A DNA stretch of 64,000 bases from Mitsuaria sp. PDC51 (lineage in GTDB: Bacteria; Pseudomonadota; Gammaproteobacteria; Burkholderiales; Burkholderiaceae_C), in the NCBI RefSeq assembly GCF_900113225.1, contig NZ_FOZE01000001.1, forward strand, positions 744,001 through 808,000, written 5' to 3'. Made by a program: the position numbers and the translations under genes. The number at the start of each line of letters is the position of its first letter. Positions within the stretch are counted from its first letter, which is position 1. Of this stretch, positions 1-8,298 are shown piece by piece. The notes below the pieces were generated by a model. That model did not search any database and was not told the DNA's origin. It worked only from the letters and a program-made list of their open reading frames with translations.

Positions 1-282
1 CGCCTCCAGCATCTTGCGCACCTCGAAGACCTGGCGCGCCTCCTCGACGCTGGGCTGCGCGACGAAGGCGCCGCGGGCCGGCTCCAGCTTCACCAGCCGG
101 TCGCGGCTGAGTTGGTTCAGCGCCTGGCGCACCAGCGTGCGCGAGCAGTCGAAGATGTCCGCCAGCTGCTGCTCGACCAGCTTGGTGCCCGGCATCAGGC
201 GGCGCTCGACGATGGCCTGCGTGATGGCGGCGGTGATGCGCTCGGTGACGGAAGCGCTGGCGTCGAGGTCGCGGGCGTTCAT
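1..282 (-). CDS. GntR-family transcriptional regulator (FCD type), N-terminal part
   Basis: The first 94 residues are present; the rest lies beyond the window edge. They form a GntR-type winged helix-turn-helix, including the stretch [19 protein letters not shown] followed by a wing ending in GAFVAQPS. The next residues ([16 protein letters not shown]) begin an FCD-type effector domain, which in this family usually binds a carboxylic acid or related metabolite. The start is the ATG read from 282. The gene diverges from the urate catabolic genes, and the shared intergenic gap holds a perfect palindrome at 307-318, so it probably represses them and itself. The inducer cannot be read from the sequence; urate or a breakdown product is an inference from context. 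Confidence 0.85.
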   Translation of the reverse strand, partial: MNARDLDASASVTERITAAITQAIVERRLMPGTKLVEQQLADIFDCSRTLVRQALNQLSRDRLVKLEPARGAFVAQPSVEEARQVFEVRKMLEA

Positions 283-306
283 GATGGGGTGGGCGGTGTG
301 TCCCAG

Positions 307-318
307 AGTGTATACACT
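307..318. promoter_or_regulatory. Perfect palindrome AGTGTATACACT, probable GntR operator
   Basis: A perfect 12-base palindrome sits midway between the divergent GntR gene and the hydroxyisourate hydrolase gene. A copy with one change (ACTGTATACACT) lies upstream of puuD at 1659-1670. Spacing and position fit an operator of the neighbouring GntR protein, but binding is inferred. Confidence 0.55.
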
Positions 319-354
319 TTGCGCTTTCATTCCTCCCATTCATCGAAGGCGCCG

Positions 355-708
355 ATGGGCAAGCTCACCACACACGTCCTGGACACGATGCACGGCCGGC
401 CGGCGGCCGGCATGGCGGTGCGGCTGTACCGGCTGGAGGCGGGCGGGCCGCAACTGCTGCAGGCGCTGACGCTCAATGCCGACGGCCGCGCGGACGCGCC
501 GCTGCTGGCGGACGAGGCGCTGCGCGCGGGCCGCTACCGCCTGGTGTTCGAAGTTGCCGCCTATTTCCGCGGCCAGCGCGTCGAGTTGCCCGAGCCCGCA
601 TTCCTCGACGAGGTCCCGCTGGACTTCGGCATCGCCGATCCGGCGGCGCACTACCACGTGCCGTTGCTGACCACCCCTTGGTCGTACTCCACCTACCGGG
701 GCAGTTGA
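355..708 (+). CDS. uraH: 5-hydroxyisourate hydrolase (transthyretin-related)
   Basis: This 117-residue protein hydrolyses 5-hydroxyisourate, the unstable product of urate oxidation, to OHCU. It carries the two diagnostic family ends: the N-terminal [16 protein letters not shown] stretch with its catalytic His, and the C-terminal YRGS tail that separates the bacterial enzyme from true transthyretins. Length matches the family. The ATG at 355 places the conserved N-terminus at residue 2, so longer in-frame starts are unlikely. xdhC follows 8 bases after the stop, so the two are probably co-transcribed from the promoter region holding the 307-318 palindrome. No OHCU decarboxylase is visible; it may lie beyond the left edge. 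Confidence 0.93.
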   Translation: MGKLTTHVLDTMHGRPAAGMAVRLYRLEAGGPQLLQALTLNADGRADAPLLADEALRAGRYRLVFEVAAYFRGQRVELPEPAFLDEVPLDFGIADPAAHYHVPLLTTPWSYSTYRGS

Positions 709-716
709 GGCGACCG

Positions 717-1535
717 ATGCGGCCCTGGCAGACCCTGGCCCTGAAGCTCGCGCGCGAGCCGGCGGTGCTGGTGCGCGTCGAGACGCTGCAGGGCAGCGGG
801 CCGCGGGAGGTCGGGGCCTGGATGGCGGTGACCGCGTCGGAGGTGGTGAACACGATCGGCGGCGGTCAACTGGAATTCGATGCGATCGCCAAGGCGCGCG
901 CCGCGCTTGCGGCGGGCCGGGTGATGGAGGCGCGCCAGCGCTTCGCGCTCGGGCCGTCGCTGGGCCAGTGCTGCGGCGGCGTCGTGTGGCTGGGCTTCGA
1001 GTGGCTGGACGCCCGGTCGATCGCGGGCCTTGCCGAGCGCCTGGGCGACCAGAGCGGCTGGCGGCCGATCGCGCTGTTCGGTGGCGGCCACGTGGGCCGC
1101 GCGATCGTGGACCTGCTGGCCCGGCTGCCGGTGCGGGTCCACTGGATCGACAGCCGCGAGGGCGTCTTCCCCGAGACGCTGCCCGACAACGTCCGCGCCG
1201 AGCAGTCCGAGCCGGTGCAGGGCGCGGTGCCGACGCTGGCGGCCGGCTCGCAGGTGTTGATCATGAGCTTCAGCCACGCGGAGGACCTGGACATCGTGGC
1301 CGCGTGCCTGAAGCGCCAGCGCGAGGCCTGCGACCTGCCCTCCATCGGTCTGATCGGCAGCAGGAGCAAGTGGGCGACCTTCCGGCACCGGCTGGAGGCA
1401 CGGGGCTTCAGCCCGGCCGAACTCGCCCACGTGACCTGCCCGATCGGCATTCCGGGCATTGTGGGCAAGCAGCCGGAAATCGTGGCGCTCTCGGTCGTCG
1501 CCCAGGCGATGCAGACGCCCACCGAACCCCGCTGA
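717..1535 (+). CDS. xdhC: Xanthine dehydrogenase accessory protein XdhC
   Basis: XdhC (272 residues) binds molybdenum cofactor, promotes its sulfuration and inserts it into the xanthine dehydrogenase large subunit. The N-terminal XdhC/CoxI domain includes GGGQLEFDAIAKAR and the Cys-rich QCCGGVVWLGFE. The C-terminal half is a Rossmann fold with a clear nucleotide loop, LFGGGHVGRAIVDLL. It closes with the family-typical end CPIGIPGIVGKQPEIVALSV. The gene sits 8 bases behind uraH and upstream of puuD, not beside xdhAB, which are about 52 kb away on the other strand. That separation is unusual, since xdhABC normally form one operon. Confidence 0.92.
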   Translation: MRPWQTLALKLAREPAVLVRVETLQGSGPREVGAWMAVTASEVVNTIGGGQLEFDAIAKARAALAAGRVMEARQRFALGPSLGQCCGGVVWLGFEWLDARSIAGLAERLGDQSGWRPIALFGGGHVGRAIVDLLARLPVRVHWIDSREGVFPETLPDNVRAEQSEPVQGAVPTLAAGSQVLIMSFSHAEDLDIVAACLKRQREACDLPSIGLIGSRSKWATFRHRLEARGFSPAELAHVTCPIGIPGIVGKQPEIVALSVVAQAMQTPTEPR

Positions 1536-1598
1536 GCCGCGCTGAGCTCTCCCTCCGCCCGACTCCCTCTCCCTCCTGGCGCAGGCCCGCCATCTACT

Positions 1599-1634
1599 CC
1601 CTCTCCCGCTTGCGGGAGAGGGCAGGGGTGAGGG
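1599..1634 (+). repeat. REP-like palindromic repeat, copy A (intergenic)
   Basis: Two 11-base arms (CCCTCTCCCGC and its complement) surround a TT loop at 1599-1622, followed by CAGGGGTGAGGG. A near-identical element, arms and tail included, lies at 11530-11565. The strong hairpin just after xdhC and before puuD could also act as a terminator or RNA stabiliser. Confidence 0.7.
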
Positions 1635-1658
1635 CCAGCGGCCTCCTTAGCGCACCAA

Positions 1659-1670
1659 ACTGTATACACT
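1659..1670. promoter_or_regulatory. Palindrome ACTGTATACACT, second probable GntR operator
   Basis: This differs by one base from the perfect palindrome at 307-318 and lies about 100 bases upstream of the puuD start. It suggests that puuD has its own promoter under the same regulator as uraH-xdhC. Confidence 0.5.
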
Positions 1671-1771
1671 CTCCTCCTCAACGTCGCCGCGGCGCCCAGT
1701 TTTTCTCAGCGCGACGCTTGCCGGTTCACAGCGCCCGCAGTGGTGGTCCGGAACTTGCTCAACGTTCGTTG

Positions 1772-3022
1772 ATGGACAGCTACCTGCTTGACTGGGCCAA
1801 TCTTCTGCTGCGCTGGCTGCACGTGATCGTGGCCATCGCCTGGATCGGCGCCTCGTTCTATTTCGTCTGGCTGGACAACCACCTGCTCAAGCCGCAGGCC
1901 GAGGACCTGAAGGCCAAGGGCGTGGACGGCGAGCTCTGGGCGGTGCACGGCGGTGGCTTCTACAACCCGCAGAAGTACATGGTGGCACCCGCCAACCTGC
2001 CGCGGGAGCTGCACTGGTTCTACTGGGAAAGCTACTGGACCTGGATGAGCGGCTTCGCGCTGTTCGCGCTGCTCTACCTGTTCAACGCCGACACCTACCT
2101 GATCGACAAGCGCGTCCATGACTGGAGCGCCGGCGCGGCGGTGGCCGCGGCGCTGGGCTTCCTGGCCGGCGGCTGGATCGTCTACGACCAGATCTGCCGG
2201 CGCTTCGGTCGCAAGGCCGACGGTTCGATCGGCAACGACGGCGTGGTGCTCGGGCTGGTCGCCGTGGCCATCGTCGCTGCGGCCTGGGGCGCGAGCCAGC
2301 TCTTCGCCGGGCGTGCGGCCTTCCTGATCACCGGCGCGATGATCGCCACGATGATGAGCGCGAACGTCTTCTTCTGGATCATTCCCGGCCAGAAGCAGGT
2401 GATCGCCGACATGCGGGCCGGTCGGCCGGTGGACCCGGTCCACGGCCAGCGCGGCAAGCAACGCAGCGTGCACAACACCTACTTCACGCTGCCGGTGCTG
2501 ATCGCGATGCTGTCCAACCACTACGGCATGCTCTACAGCCATCCGCAGAACTGGCTGGTGCTGGTGCTGCTGATGCTGGTGGGCGCGCTGGTGCGGACCT
2601 GGTTCGTGAAGCGCCACAAGGGCGTCGATGCCTGGCCGCTGCTGGTGGCCGTGGCCATGCTGCTGGCGGGACTGATCGCGTGGCTCGCACCGCAACCGGC
2701 GATGGTGCCCGTGACCGCGGCCCCCGCGCTGAGCGCCCCGGCCACGCCCGGCGCCGCCTCGACGGGGGCAACCGCGACGGCGGCCGACGGCAAGGTTTCC
2801 TTCGAGACGGTGAAGGCCATCGTCGCCGCCCGCTGCCTGGCCTGCCACAACGCGGCGCTGGCGCCCAAGCGCATCCAGTTCCACGAGCCGCAGCTGATCG
2901 AGCAGCACGCGGCCGAGATCTACCAGCAGGTGGTCGTGCAGAAGAGCATGCCGCTCAACAACGCGACCGGTATCACCGACGAGGAGCGGGCGACGCTCGG
3001 ACGCTGGTTCAAGGAGCGCTGA
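1772..3022 (+). CDS. puuD: Membrane urate oxidase PuuD with C-terminal cytochrome c domain
   Basis: This 416-residue protein oxidises urate to 5-hydroxyisourate and passes electrons to the respiratory chain, unlike the soluble oxygen-using uricase. The first ~310 residues form a multi-span membrane domain starting WLHVIVAIAWIGASFYFVWLD. An Ala/Pro/Thr linker leads to a periplasmic cytochrome c domain with the haem motif CLACH at residues 355-359 and a likely axial Met near 393 in KSMPLNN. The ATG at 1772 gives a normal family N-terminus just before the first membrane span. The preceding palindrome suggests shared control with uraH and xdhC. It is convergent with kdgK, with a 33-base gap. Confidence 0.92.
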   Translation: MDSYLLDWANLLLRWLHVIVAIAWIGASFYFVWLDNHLLKPQAEDLKAKGVDGELWAVHGGGFYNPQKYMVAPANLPRELHWFYWESYWTWMSGFALFALLYLFNADTYLIDKRVHDWSAGAAVAAALGFLAGGWIVYDQICRRFGRKADGSIGNDGVVLGLVAVAIVAAAWGASQLFAGRAAFLITGAMIATMMSANVFFWIIPGQKQVIADMRAGRPVDPVHGQRGKQRSVHNTYFTLPVLIAMLSNHYGMLYSHPQNWLVLVLLMLVGALVRTWFVKRHKGVDAWPLLVAVAMLLAGLIAWLAPQPAMVPVTAAPALSAPATPGAASTGATATAADGKVSFETVKAIVAARCLACHNAALAPKRIQFHEPQLIEQHAAEIYQQVVVQKSMPLNNATGITDEERATLGRWFKER

Positions 3023-3055
3023 CGTCGTCGCGCGCCCCTGGTCGGAGCCGCTCGC

Positions 3056-3991
3056 TCAGACCAGATCGCCCATGACCTCGATCGGAATGATCGCGCCCGG
3101 ATGCTGGATCACCCGCGCCGCGACGCGATTGCCGAAGACCGCCGCGCTCACCGCATCCGCGCCGGCCAGGCGCCGCGCCAGGTAGCCGCCCGCGAAGGCA
3201 TCGCCCGCGGCGGTCGTGTCGACGACGCGCGCCACTTCCTCTGTCGGCGCCTCGGCCCAGTGCCTGGGCGCCTGCGCGCTGTGCACCAGCGTGGGCGATG
3301 CACCGCGCTTGATCAGCACCTCCGGCGTCGGCAGCGACTGTGCCTGCGCGATCGCAGCCTCCAAAGAGTCGAGGCCCGTCAGCGCCTGATGGTCGTCCGC
3401 GGTCACCAGCGCGATCGTGGCCAGCGAGAACGCGCGCTCGAAGGTGTCGCGTGCCGCGGCGCGGTCGGGCCACAGTCGCGGGCGGAAGTTGTTGTCGAAC
3501 ACCACCTGCGCGCCGCGTGCGCGCAGGCGCTCCATCAGCGCGAAGAGCCGCTCCCGCCCCGCGGGCGGCAGGACGGCCAGCGTGATGCCGCTGAGGTAGA
3601 GCGCGTCGAAGTCTTCGGCATGGTGCTCGAGCGGGCTGACGGCTTCATCGAAATAGGCCTTCGCCGCGGCGGTGTCGCGCCAGTAGTGGAAGCTGCGCTC
3701 GCCGGCGGGATCGACCTCGATCAGGTACAGCCCGGGCATGCGTCCGGGGATCCGCCGCACCAGCCGGGTGTCGATGCCCTGGTCGCGCCAGCGCTCCAGC
3801 AGGCCGGTGCTCAGGCCGTCGTCGCCGAGGGCGGTCGCATAGGCCACCTGCACGCCGGCCGCATCGCCGCAGCGCTTGAGGTACACGGCGGTGTTGAAGG
3901 TGTCGCCGCCGTAGCCCTGGGTCATGGGCCCGAAGGCCTGGCCCTTGAGTTCCAGCATGCATTCGCCGATCACGGCGACGCGTCGAGTCAT
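3056..3991 (-). CDS. kdgK: 2-keto-3-deoxygluconate kinase (PfkB family)
   Basis: The enzyme phosphorylates 2-keto-3-deoxygluconate, the last sugar intermediate of pectin breakdown, to KDPG. The PfkB fold is clear: N-terminal MTRRVAVIGECMLEL, a substrate loop with GGDTFNTAVYLKRCG, and the C-terminal ATP/anion-hole signature DTTAAGDAFAGGYL with the catalytic Asp. I chose the ATG at 3991 over an upstream in-frame ATG at 4033 because it follows a GGAGAT ribosome site and matches usual family starts (about 311 residues). It is the last gene of the leftward pectin arm, 29 bases after the esterase. The KDPG aldolase needed next is not in the window. Confidence 0.93.
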   Translation of the reverse strand: MTRRVAVIGECMLELKGQAFGPMTQGYGGDTFNTAVYLKRCGDAAGVQVAYATALGDDGLSTGLLERWRDQGIDTRLVRRIPGRMPGLYLIEVDPAGERSFHYWRDTAAAKAYFDEAVSPLEHHAEDFDALYLSGITLAVLPPAGRERLFALMERLRARGAQVVFDNNFRPRLWPDRAAARDTFERAFSLATIALVTADDHQALTGLDSLEAAIAQAQSLPTPEVLIKRGASPTLVHSAQAPRHWAEAPTEEVARVVDTTAAGDAFAGGYLARRLAGADAVSAAVFGNRVAARVIQHPGAIIPIEVMGDLV

Positions 3992-4020
3992 CGGAGATCT
4001 CCCATCCATGGCTGATTCGC

Positions 4021-4812
4021 TCAGCGCAGCCAACGCTGAAGTTCCGGCATTGCGACGGGCAACTGCCCGGCGACCATCGCCGAGAACACCTGCGCGCCCT
4101 TGGCGCCCAGGTGGGTGCGATCGAACACCGGATTGGCCGCGCCGGCGGCGCGTTCGGGCGAGGAGGCGCCCTGCGCGGGCGCATCGATCGGCTTGGGCGC
4201 CATCGCGAGCGTGTCGGCCTCCGCTTCACCCATCGCCTGCACCGCGGCATGGCTGATCGCGTTCAGGTCGATCACCGGCACGCGGTGCTCGGTGGCGACG
4301 CGGATCATCGCCTCGGCCCAGGGACGCAGCGCGTTGTCGAGCCGCCCCTGTGCGTCGAAGCTGCGTCGCGTCAGCGGCGTCAGCATCACCAGGCGCGCGC
4401 CGGTCGGCGCGACGTCGTCGATGTAGCGGGCGAGATTGGCGGGGAACTCGGTCTGGAGGTCGGTCGAGCGGCCCGGCTTGCCGGGCTGGTCGTTGTGGCC
4501 GAACTGCATCAGCACCACATCGGTCTGCCCTGCCGGCCGGGCGCGCAGCAGCGCCATCACCTGGTCCCACAGGCCTTCGGCACGGAAGCTCTTCGTGCTG
4601 CGGCCGCCCTTGGCGAGGTTGAGGCAGCTCACCTCGGGCTGGAAGCGCGCGCACAGCGCATCGCCGTAGCCGCTCTTCGTGGCCATCGTCGAATCGCCGA
4701 CAAGGATCACGCGCAGCGACGACGGCGGCGATGGCAATGGCGCCGGTGCTTGCGCTTGCGCCTGTGCGACGCCAGCCACGACGCTGAGCGCAGCGAGCCA
4801 TGCCTTCTTCAT
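4021..4812 (-). CDS. Secreted SGNH/GDSL esterase, rhamnogalacturonan acetylesterase-like
   Basis: This 263-residue protein has a signal peptide of about 20 residues (Ala-rich, ending near AQAQA), so it acts in the periplasm or outside. The SGNH blocks are all visible: GDSTMA (Ser nucleophile), KGGRSTKSF (Gly), GHND (Asn) and DRTHLG (Asp and His). The short GDSTM form with KGGRSTKSF is typical of the rhamnogalacturonan acetylesterase family, which removes acetyl groups from pectin side regions. Position between the TonB receptor and kdgK supports a pectin role. A GGAGG ribosome site precedes the ATG. Exact substrate (acetylated rhamnogalacturonan or homogalacturonan) cannot be decided. Confidence 0.88.
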   Translation of the reverse strand: MKKAWLAALSVVAGVAQAQAQAPAPLPSPPSSLRVILVGDSTMATKSGYGDALCARFQPEVSCLNLAKGGRSTKSFRAEGLWDQVMALLRARPAGQTDVVLMQFGHNDQPGKPGRSTDLQTEFPANLARYIDDVAPTGARLVMLTPLTRRSFDAQGRLDNALRPWAEAMIRVATEHRVPVIDLNAISHAAVQAMGEAEADTLAMAPKPIDAPAQGASSPERAAGAANPVFDRTHLGAKGAQVFSAMVAGQLPVAMPELQRWLR

Positions 4813-4840
4813 GATTCCTCCAAGGGTGTGCGACCGGAAT

Positions 4841-4876
4841 GGGGCATGGGGGTCCCGGAGGGAGCCCCCATGCCCC
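4841..4876. terminator. Strong hairpin between TonB receptor and esterase genes
   Basis: Twelve-base perfect arms (GGGGCATGGGGG at 4841-4852 and its complement at 4865-4876) enclose a 12-base loop that can partly pair. No T-tract follows on either strand. It could therefore be an intercistronic mRNA-stabilising stem rather than a full terminator. Confidence 0.5.
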
Positions 4877-4970
4877 GTGGAGAGTCGGCGCTTGGCCAGC
4901 GCCGGTGGGCGGTCGTTGTTGTACTCCGAAACCTCCCTCGACTGCGCGACTTCAGAGCGTGGGCCCGGCC

Positions 4971-5007
4971 AGGGCAGGGGGCGTCCCGTCCGGGAACCCC
5001 CAGCCCT
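4971..5007. terminator. Second hairpin just downstream of TonB receptor gene
   Basis: AGGGCAGGGGG (4971-4981) pairs with CCCCCAGCCCT (4997-5007) with one mismatch. The inner TCCCG/CGGGA pairs too, giving a long stem. It lies about 70 bases past the receptor stop and with the 4841 hairpin makes a structured spacer that could lower expression of the downstream esterase and kinase genes. Confidence 0.45.
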
Positions 5008-5075
5008 TCCCGGACCCCATGACCAGCGTGCACTTCGTGGAAGGGCTCGCTGGCTGCGGGGAGGGCGGAGGTGGC

Positions 5076-8000
5076 TCAGAACTTGTAGCTGGCGCCCAGC
5101 AGGAACTCGCGGCCGGTGACGTGATAGACCACCGGGCTGTTGCGGGCCCGCGAGATGAACTGGTCGTTCGCCTCGTTGGTCAGGTTGACGCCCTCCAGCG
5201 TGACCGTGAGCCGGTCGTTGATCTTGTAGGAGATCGACGCGTCCACGTTGAGTGTGGCGTTCTTCCCTTCGACGTCGTTGTTGTTCTGCCCCGGCACCCG
5301 CGTCAGGAAGGACGAGCGCTTGGAGGCCGAGACCCGGGCGCTGAAGGTGTCGTCGTCGTAGTACAGCGTGGCGTTCCACGACTTCGGCGACATGTTGAGC
5401 AGGTCGTCGGTGATGGTGGCGTTGCTGGTCGGCGAGACCAGGTAGGTGATCTTCGACTTCACGTAGGTGTAGTTGAGGACCGTGCCGAAATTGCGCCCCC
5501 ACGACGGCAGGAAGGTGAACGGCTGCTGGTAGTTCAGCTCGATGCCGCGCAGCTTGCCCCCCGGGGTGTTGATCGGCGTGGTGAGCTGGAAGACCTCCTC
5601 GCCGGTGAAGTTGGAGGGCAGCAGCGAGAGCGGCAGGCCGGTCTGGTTGTACGGCGCGTTGGTGCGCAGGCTCTGGATGTAGGTGTCGATGTTCTTCTGG
5701 AACACGCCCACGCCGATGAAGGCATTGCGGCCGAAGTACCACTCCAGGCTGCCGTCGAAGGTCTTGGCGCGGAAGGGCTTCAGATACGGATTGCCGGTGG
5801 TGATCGACAAGGTGCCCGTGGTGCTGATGGTGCCGCCCGGGTTGAGGTTGCCCAGCTGCGGACGCGCCATGACCTTGGCCGCGGCGAAGCGCGCGATGAG
5901 GTCCTTGGTGAGGTTGGCCGAGACGTTCAGCGCCGGCAGCCAGTCCTTGTACTTCTGGCCGATGACGACCTCGGTGCCGCCGCCGGTGGCCAGGTAGCCG
6001 GTGGCCTCCTGCTCGGTGACGACGTAGCGCACGCCGACGTTGCCCTGCATCCGCAGGCCCAGCACGCGGCCTTCGAAGTCCGCCTGCACGAAGCCGCCGC
6101 GGTCGCGCTCGACCACCGCGCGGTTGTTGCCGCGCGCATTGCCGTTGGTGATGGAGGACAGGGTGAAGTCGCCCGGTCCGCCCGCAGGCCCGCTCTTGAG
6201 GCAGTTGCAGTAGATGTCGTAGGCGGCGGCGATGGCGTTGAGGTCGGGAATGACCCAGGACGTGGGCGTGCCCGCCGGCAGGCTCAGCCCGCGACCGAAG
6301 TTGGTCAGCATCGTCGTCAGCACGCCCGATCCGGCCGCCGGCGAGAAGATGGTGTCGTTCTGGTTGATGCGGCGGAATTCGTAGGTGTCGAAGCTGTACT
6401 TCTTGTAGTCGTAGCCCGCCTTGAGGGTCAGCGTGTCGGGCAGGACCTCCCACGCCAGATCCAGGTGGGCGATGTCGTTGCGGTTGTTGGCGCCCTGCGG
6501 CCGGATGCGGACCTCGCTGGTGGTCGTGTTGGCGACCGTGGTGGGCTGCGTGCCGGTGGTGACCTGCGGGACGCCGACGATCTGCAGCGCGCCGTTCGGC
6601 GCCGTCGGGTCGAAGGGGTACTTGATGACCGGCAGGCGGTCGTCGTTGCGGAAGTCCAGCGTGTAGCCGTTGACGTTGAGCGCATCCAGCGTGACCGTGG
6701 TCTGCACCGGGTTGCGGAACTTGGAGTCCGCGCGGCCCACCTTGGCATTGAGCTTGAGATGGTCGGTAAGCTCCTGCTCCAGCGTCAGGCTGGGCTGGCG
6801 GAAGGTGGTGGTGAGCTCGTCGTAGCGCGACTCGGCGCGGATGTCGACGCCGTTGAAGACGCCGTACTGGAGCGCGCCGTTGGGCGCGTACTGCGCCTCG
6901 ACGACGCTGGTCTGCGGCTTGCCGCCCTGGCTCGCGGTGCGGCTGAAGGAGATCGCCTCGAGGAAGTCCTCGCGCCGCGTCGCATCCAGCTTCGAATACA
7001 GCATGTCGAAGGTGAGCAGCGTGCGATCGGTCGGCTTGAACTGCACCGAGCCGGTCAGGCCCAGCCGGTCCTGGTCGTGGGTGAGTCGGCCGTAGCGCGG
7101 CAGGCGCGGGTGGAAGTTGTCGGCGCTGCTGGCCAGGCTGTAGGCCGAACTCGCGCCGGCGGACGCGGGCAGGCGCGGTACGCCCTGCGCGGCGGGGCCG
7201 CAGTTGGCCGCGGTGGTGGCGGGATTCGCGGGCGTCGTGCCCTGCGGCGAGCACCAGCCGCCCGAGGACGGCCCGTTGTCCCAGCGCACCGTGGAGAAGC
7301 CTTCCTCGAAGAGGCGGCGCTTCGAGTACGCGCCGGACACCAGCACGCCCAGCCGCTTGTCGAGGAAGACGTCGCTGATCAGGAAGGCGGCGCGCGGATC
7401 GGTCTCGCGCGCCAGGTCGTTGTAGCGTGCCTTCACCGAGGCGGTGATCACGCGCTTGTTGAAGTCGAAGGGCCGCGCCGCCTGCAGGTCCACCGTCGCG
7501 CCGAGCGAGCCTTCGTCCACTTCCGCCGAGCTGCTCTTGCGCACGGTGATGGTGTTGAAGAGCTCGGAGGCGAAGACGTTGAAGTCGAAGCCGCGCGAGC
7601 GGTTGGCGCCGCCGGAGCTGTCGGTGCCGCCCGTGGTGGCGAGCGCCTCGATGCCGTTGATGCGCACCCGGGTGAAGTCGGCGCCCAGGCCGCGCACCGT
7701 GATGTTGCGGCCTTCGCCGGCGTCGCGGTCGATCACGACGCCGGGAACGCGCTGCAGCGATTCGGCCAGGTTGGTGTCGGGGAACTTGGCGATGTCCTCG
7801 GCCTTGATGACGTCGACGATGCCGCGGTCCTGGCGCTTGGCGTTCAGCGCGCTTTCCAGCGACGCCCGGATGCCGGTGACGACCACCGTCTCGAGCGCCT
7901 TGTCGCTGGCGGCGGCGGAGGCCGCCGGCGCGGCCGGTGCCGGGGCGGCCTGGTCCTGGCTCCAGGCGGGCAGCGTGAGCGTCGCCGTGCCCAGCAGGCA

Positions 8001-8105
8001 GGCGGCGAGGCGGGTCAGGCGGGGCGTGGGCGACGCGGCGCGATGCGCGCGGCGCTGACGATCGGACGAGGTCGTCCCGAGGCGAGTCCCATGACGGTGG
8101 GGCAT
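5076..8105 (-). CDS. TonB-dependent outer membrane receptor, carbohydrate (oligogalacturonide) type
   Basis: At 1009 residues this is a full-size TonB-dependent receptor. An Arg-rich N-terminus leads to a signal peptide ending near LTLPAWSQ, then an Ala/Pro linker and a TonB-box-like ETVVVTG. The plug domain follows, with FPDTNLAESLQRVPGV and ITVRGLGADFTRVRING. A long beta-barrel ends in the terminal aromatic Phe of GASYKF. This form (plug with RASLESALNAKR) is the carbohydrate-scavenging type common in Xanthomonas and Caulobacter relatives. It lies between kdgF and a pectin acetylesterase, so oligogalacturonides are the probable cargo; that is inferred from context. Start: ATG at 8105, with GGAGA 9 bases upstream. 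Confidence 0.93.
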   Translation of the reverse strand: MPHRHGTRLGTTSSDRQRRAHRAASPTPRLTRLAACLLGTATLTLPAWSQDQAAPAPAAPAASAAASDKALETVVVTGIRASLESALNAKRQDRGIVDVIKAEDIAKFPDTNLAESLQRVPGVVIDRDAGEGRNITVRGLGADFTRVRINGIEALATTGGTDSSGGANRSRGFDFNVFASELFNTITVRKSSSAEVDEGSLGATVDLQAARPFDFNKRVITASVKARYNDLARETDPRAAFLISDVFLDKRLGVLVSGAYSKRRLFEEGFSTVRWDNGPSSGGWCSPQGTTPANPATTAANCGPAAQGVPRLPASAGASSAYSLASSADNFHPRLPRYGRLTHDQDRLGLTGSVQFKPTDRTLLTFDMLYSKLDATRREDFLEAISFSRTASQGGKPQTSVVEAQYAPNGALQYGVFNGVDIRAESRYDELTTTFRQPSLTLEQELTDHLKLNAKVGRADSKFRNPVQTTVTLDALNVNGYTLDFRNDDRLPVIKYPFDPTAPNGALQIVGVPQVTTGTQPTTVANTTTSEVRIRPQGANNRNDIAHLDLAWEVLPDTLTLKAGYDYKKYSFDTYEFRRINQNDTIFSPAAGSGVLTTMLTNFGRGLSLPAGTPTSWVIPDLNAIAAAYDIYCNCLKSGPAGGPGDFTLSSITNGNARGNNRAVVERDRGGFVQADFEGRVLGLRMQGNVGVRYVVTEQEATGYLATGGGTEVVIGQKYKDWLPALNVSANLTKDLIARFAAAKVMARPQLGNLNPGGTISTTGTLSITTGNPYLKPFRAKTFDGSLEWYFGRNAFIGVGVFQKNIDTYIQSLRTNAPYNQTGLPLSLLPSNFTGEEVFQLTTPINTPGGKLRGIELNYQQPFTFLPSWGRNFGTVLNYTYVKSKITYLVSPTSNATITDDLLNMSPKSWNATLYYDDDTFSARVSASKRSSFLTRVPGQNNNDVEGKNATLNVDASISYKINDRLTVTLEGVNLTNEANDQFISRARNSPVVYHVTGREFLLGASYKF

Positions 8106-8298
8106 GACGTTGTCTCCAAGGTGCTTCTGCGGCCGCGGGCTCGGGATCGTGGCCCTCGCTCTCGCGGCATCGGTCGGTCGCGGGCGCACGCAGGGCGCCG
8201 GCAGGTCGGGAGCGGCCGTCGCTGCAGTGCGATCGCCGCCTCGGTACTGCGGATGTCTGCGATCCGCGCCGCGCGCGGACCCTGGGGTCAGGTCGGGG

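Noticed and set aside
3038-3064. CTGGTC/GACCAG hairpin between puuD and kdgK
   Set aside because: A six-base stem with a 15-base loop that overlaps the kdgK stop is too weak to call a terminator.
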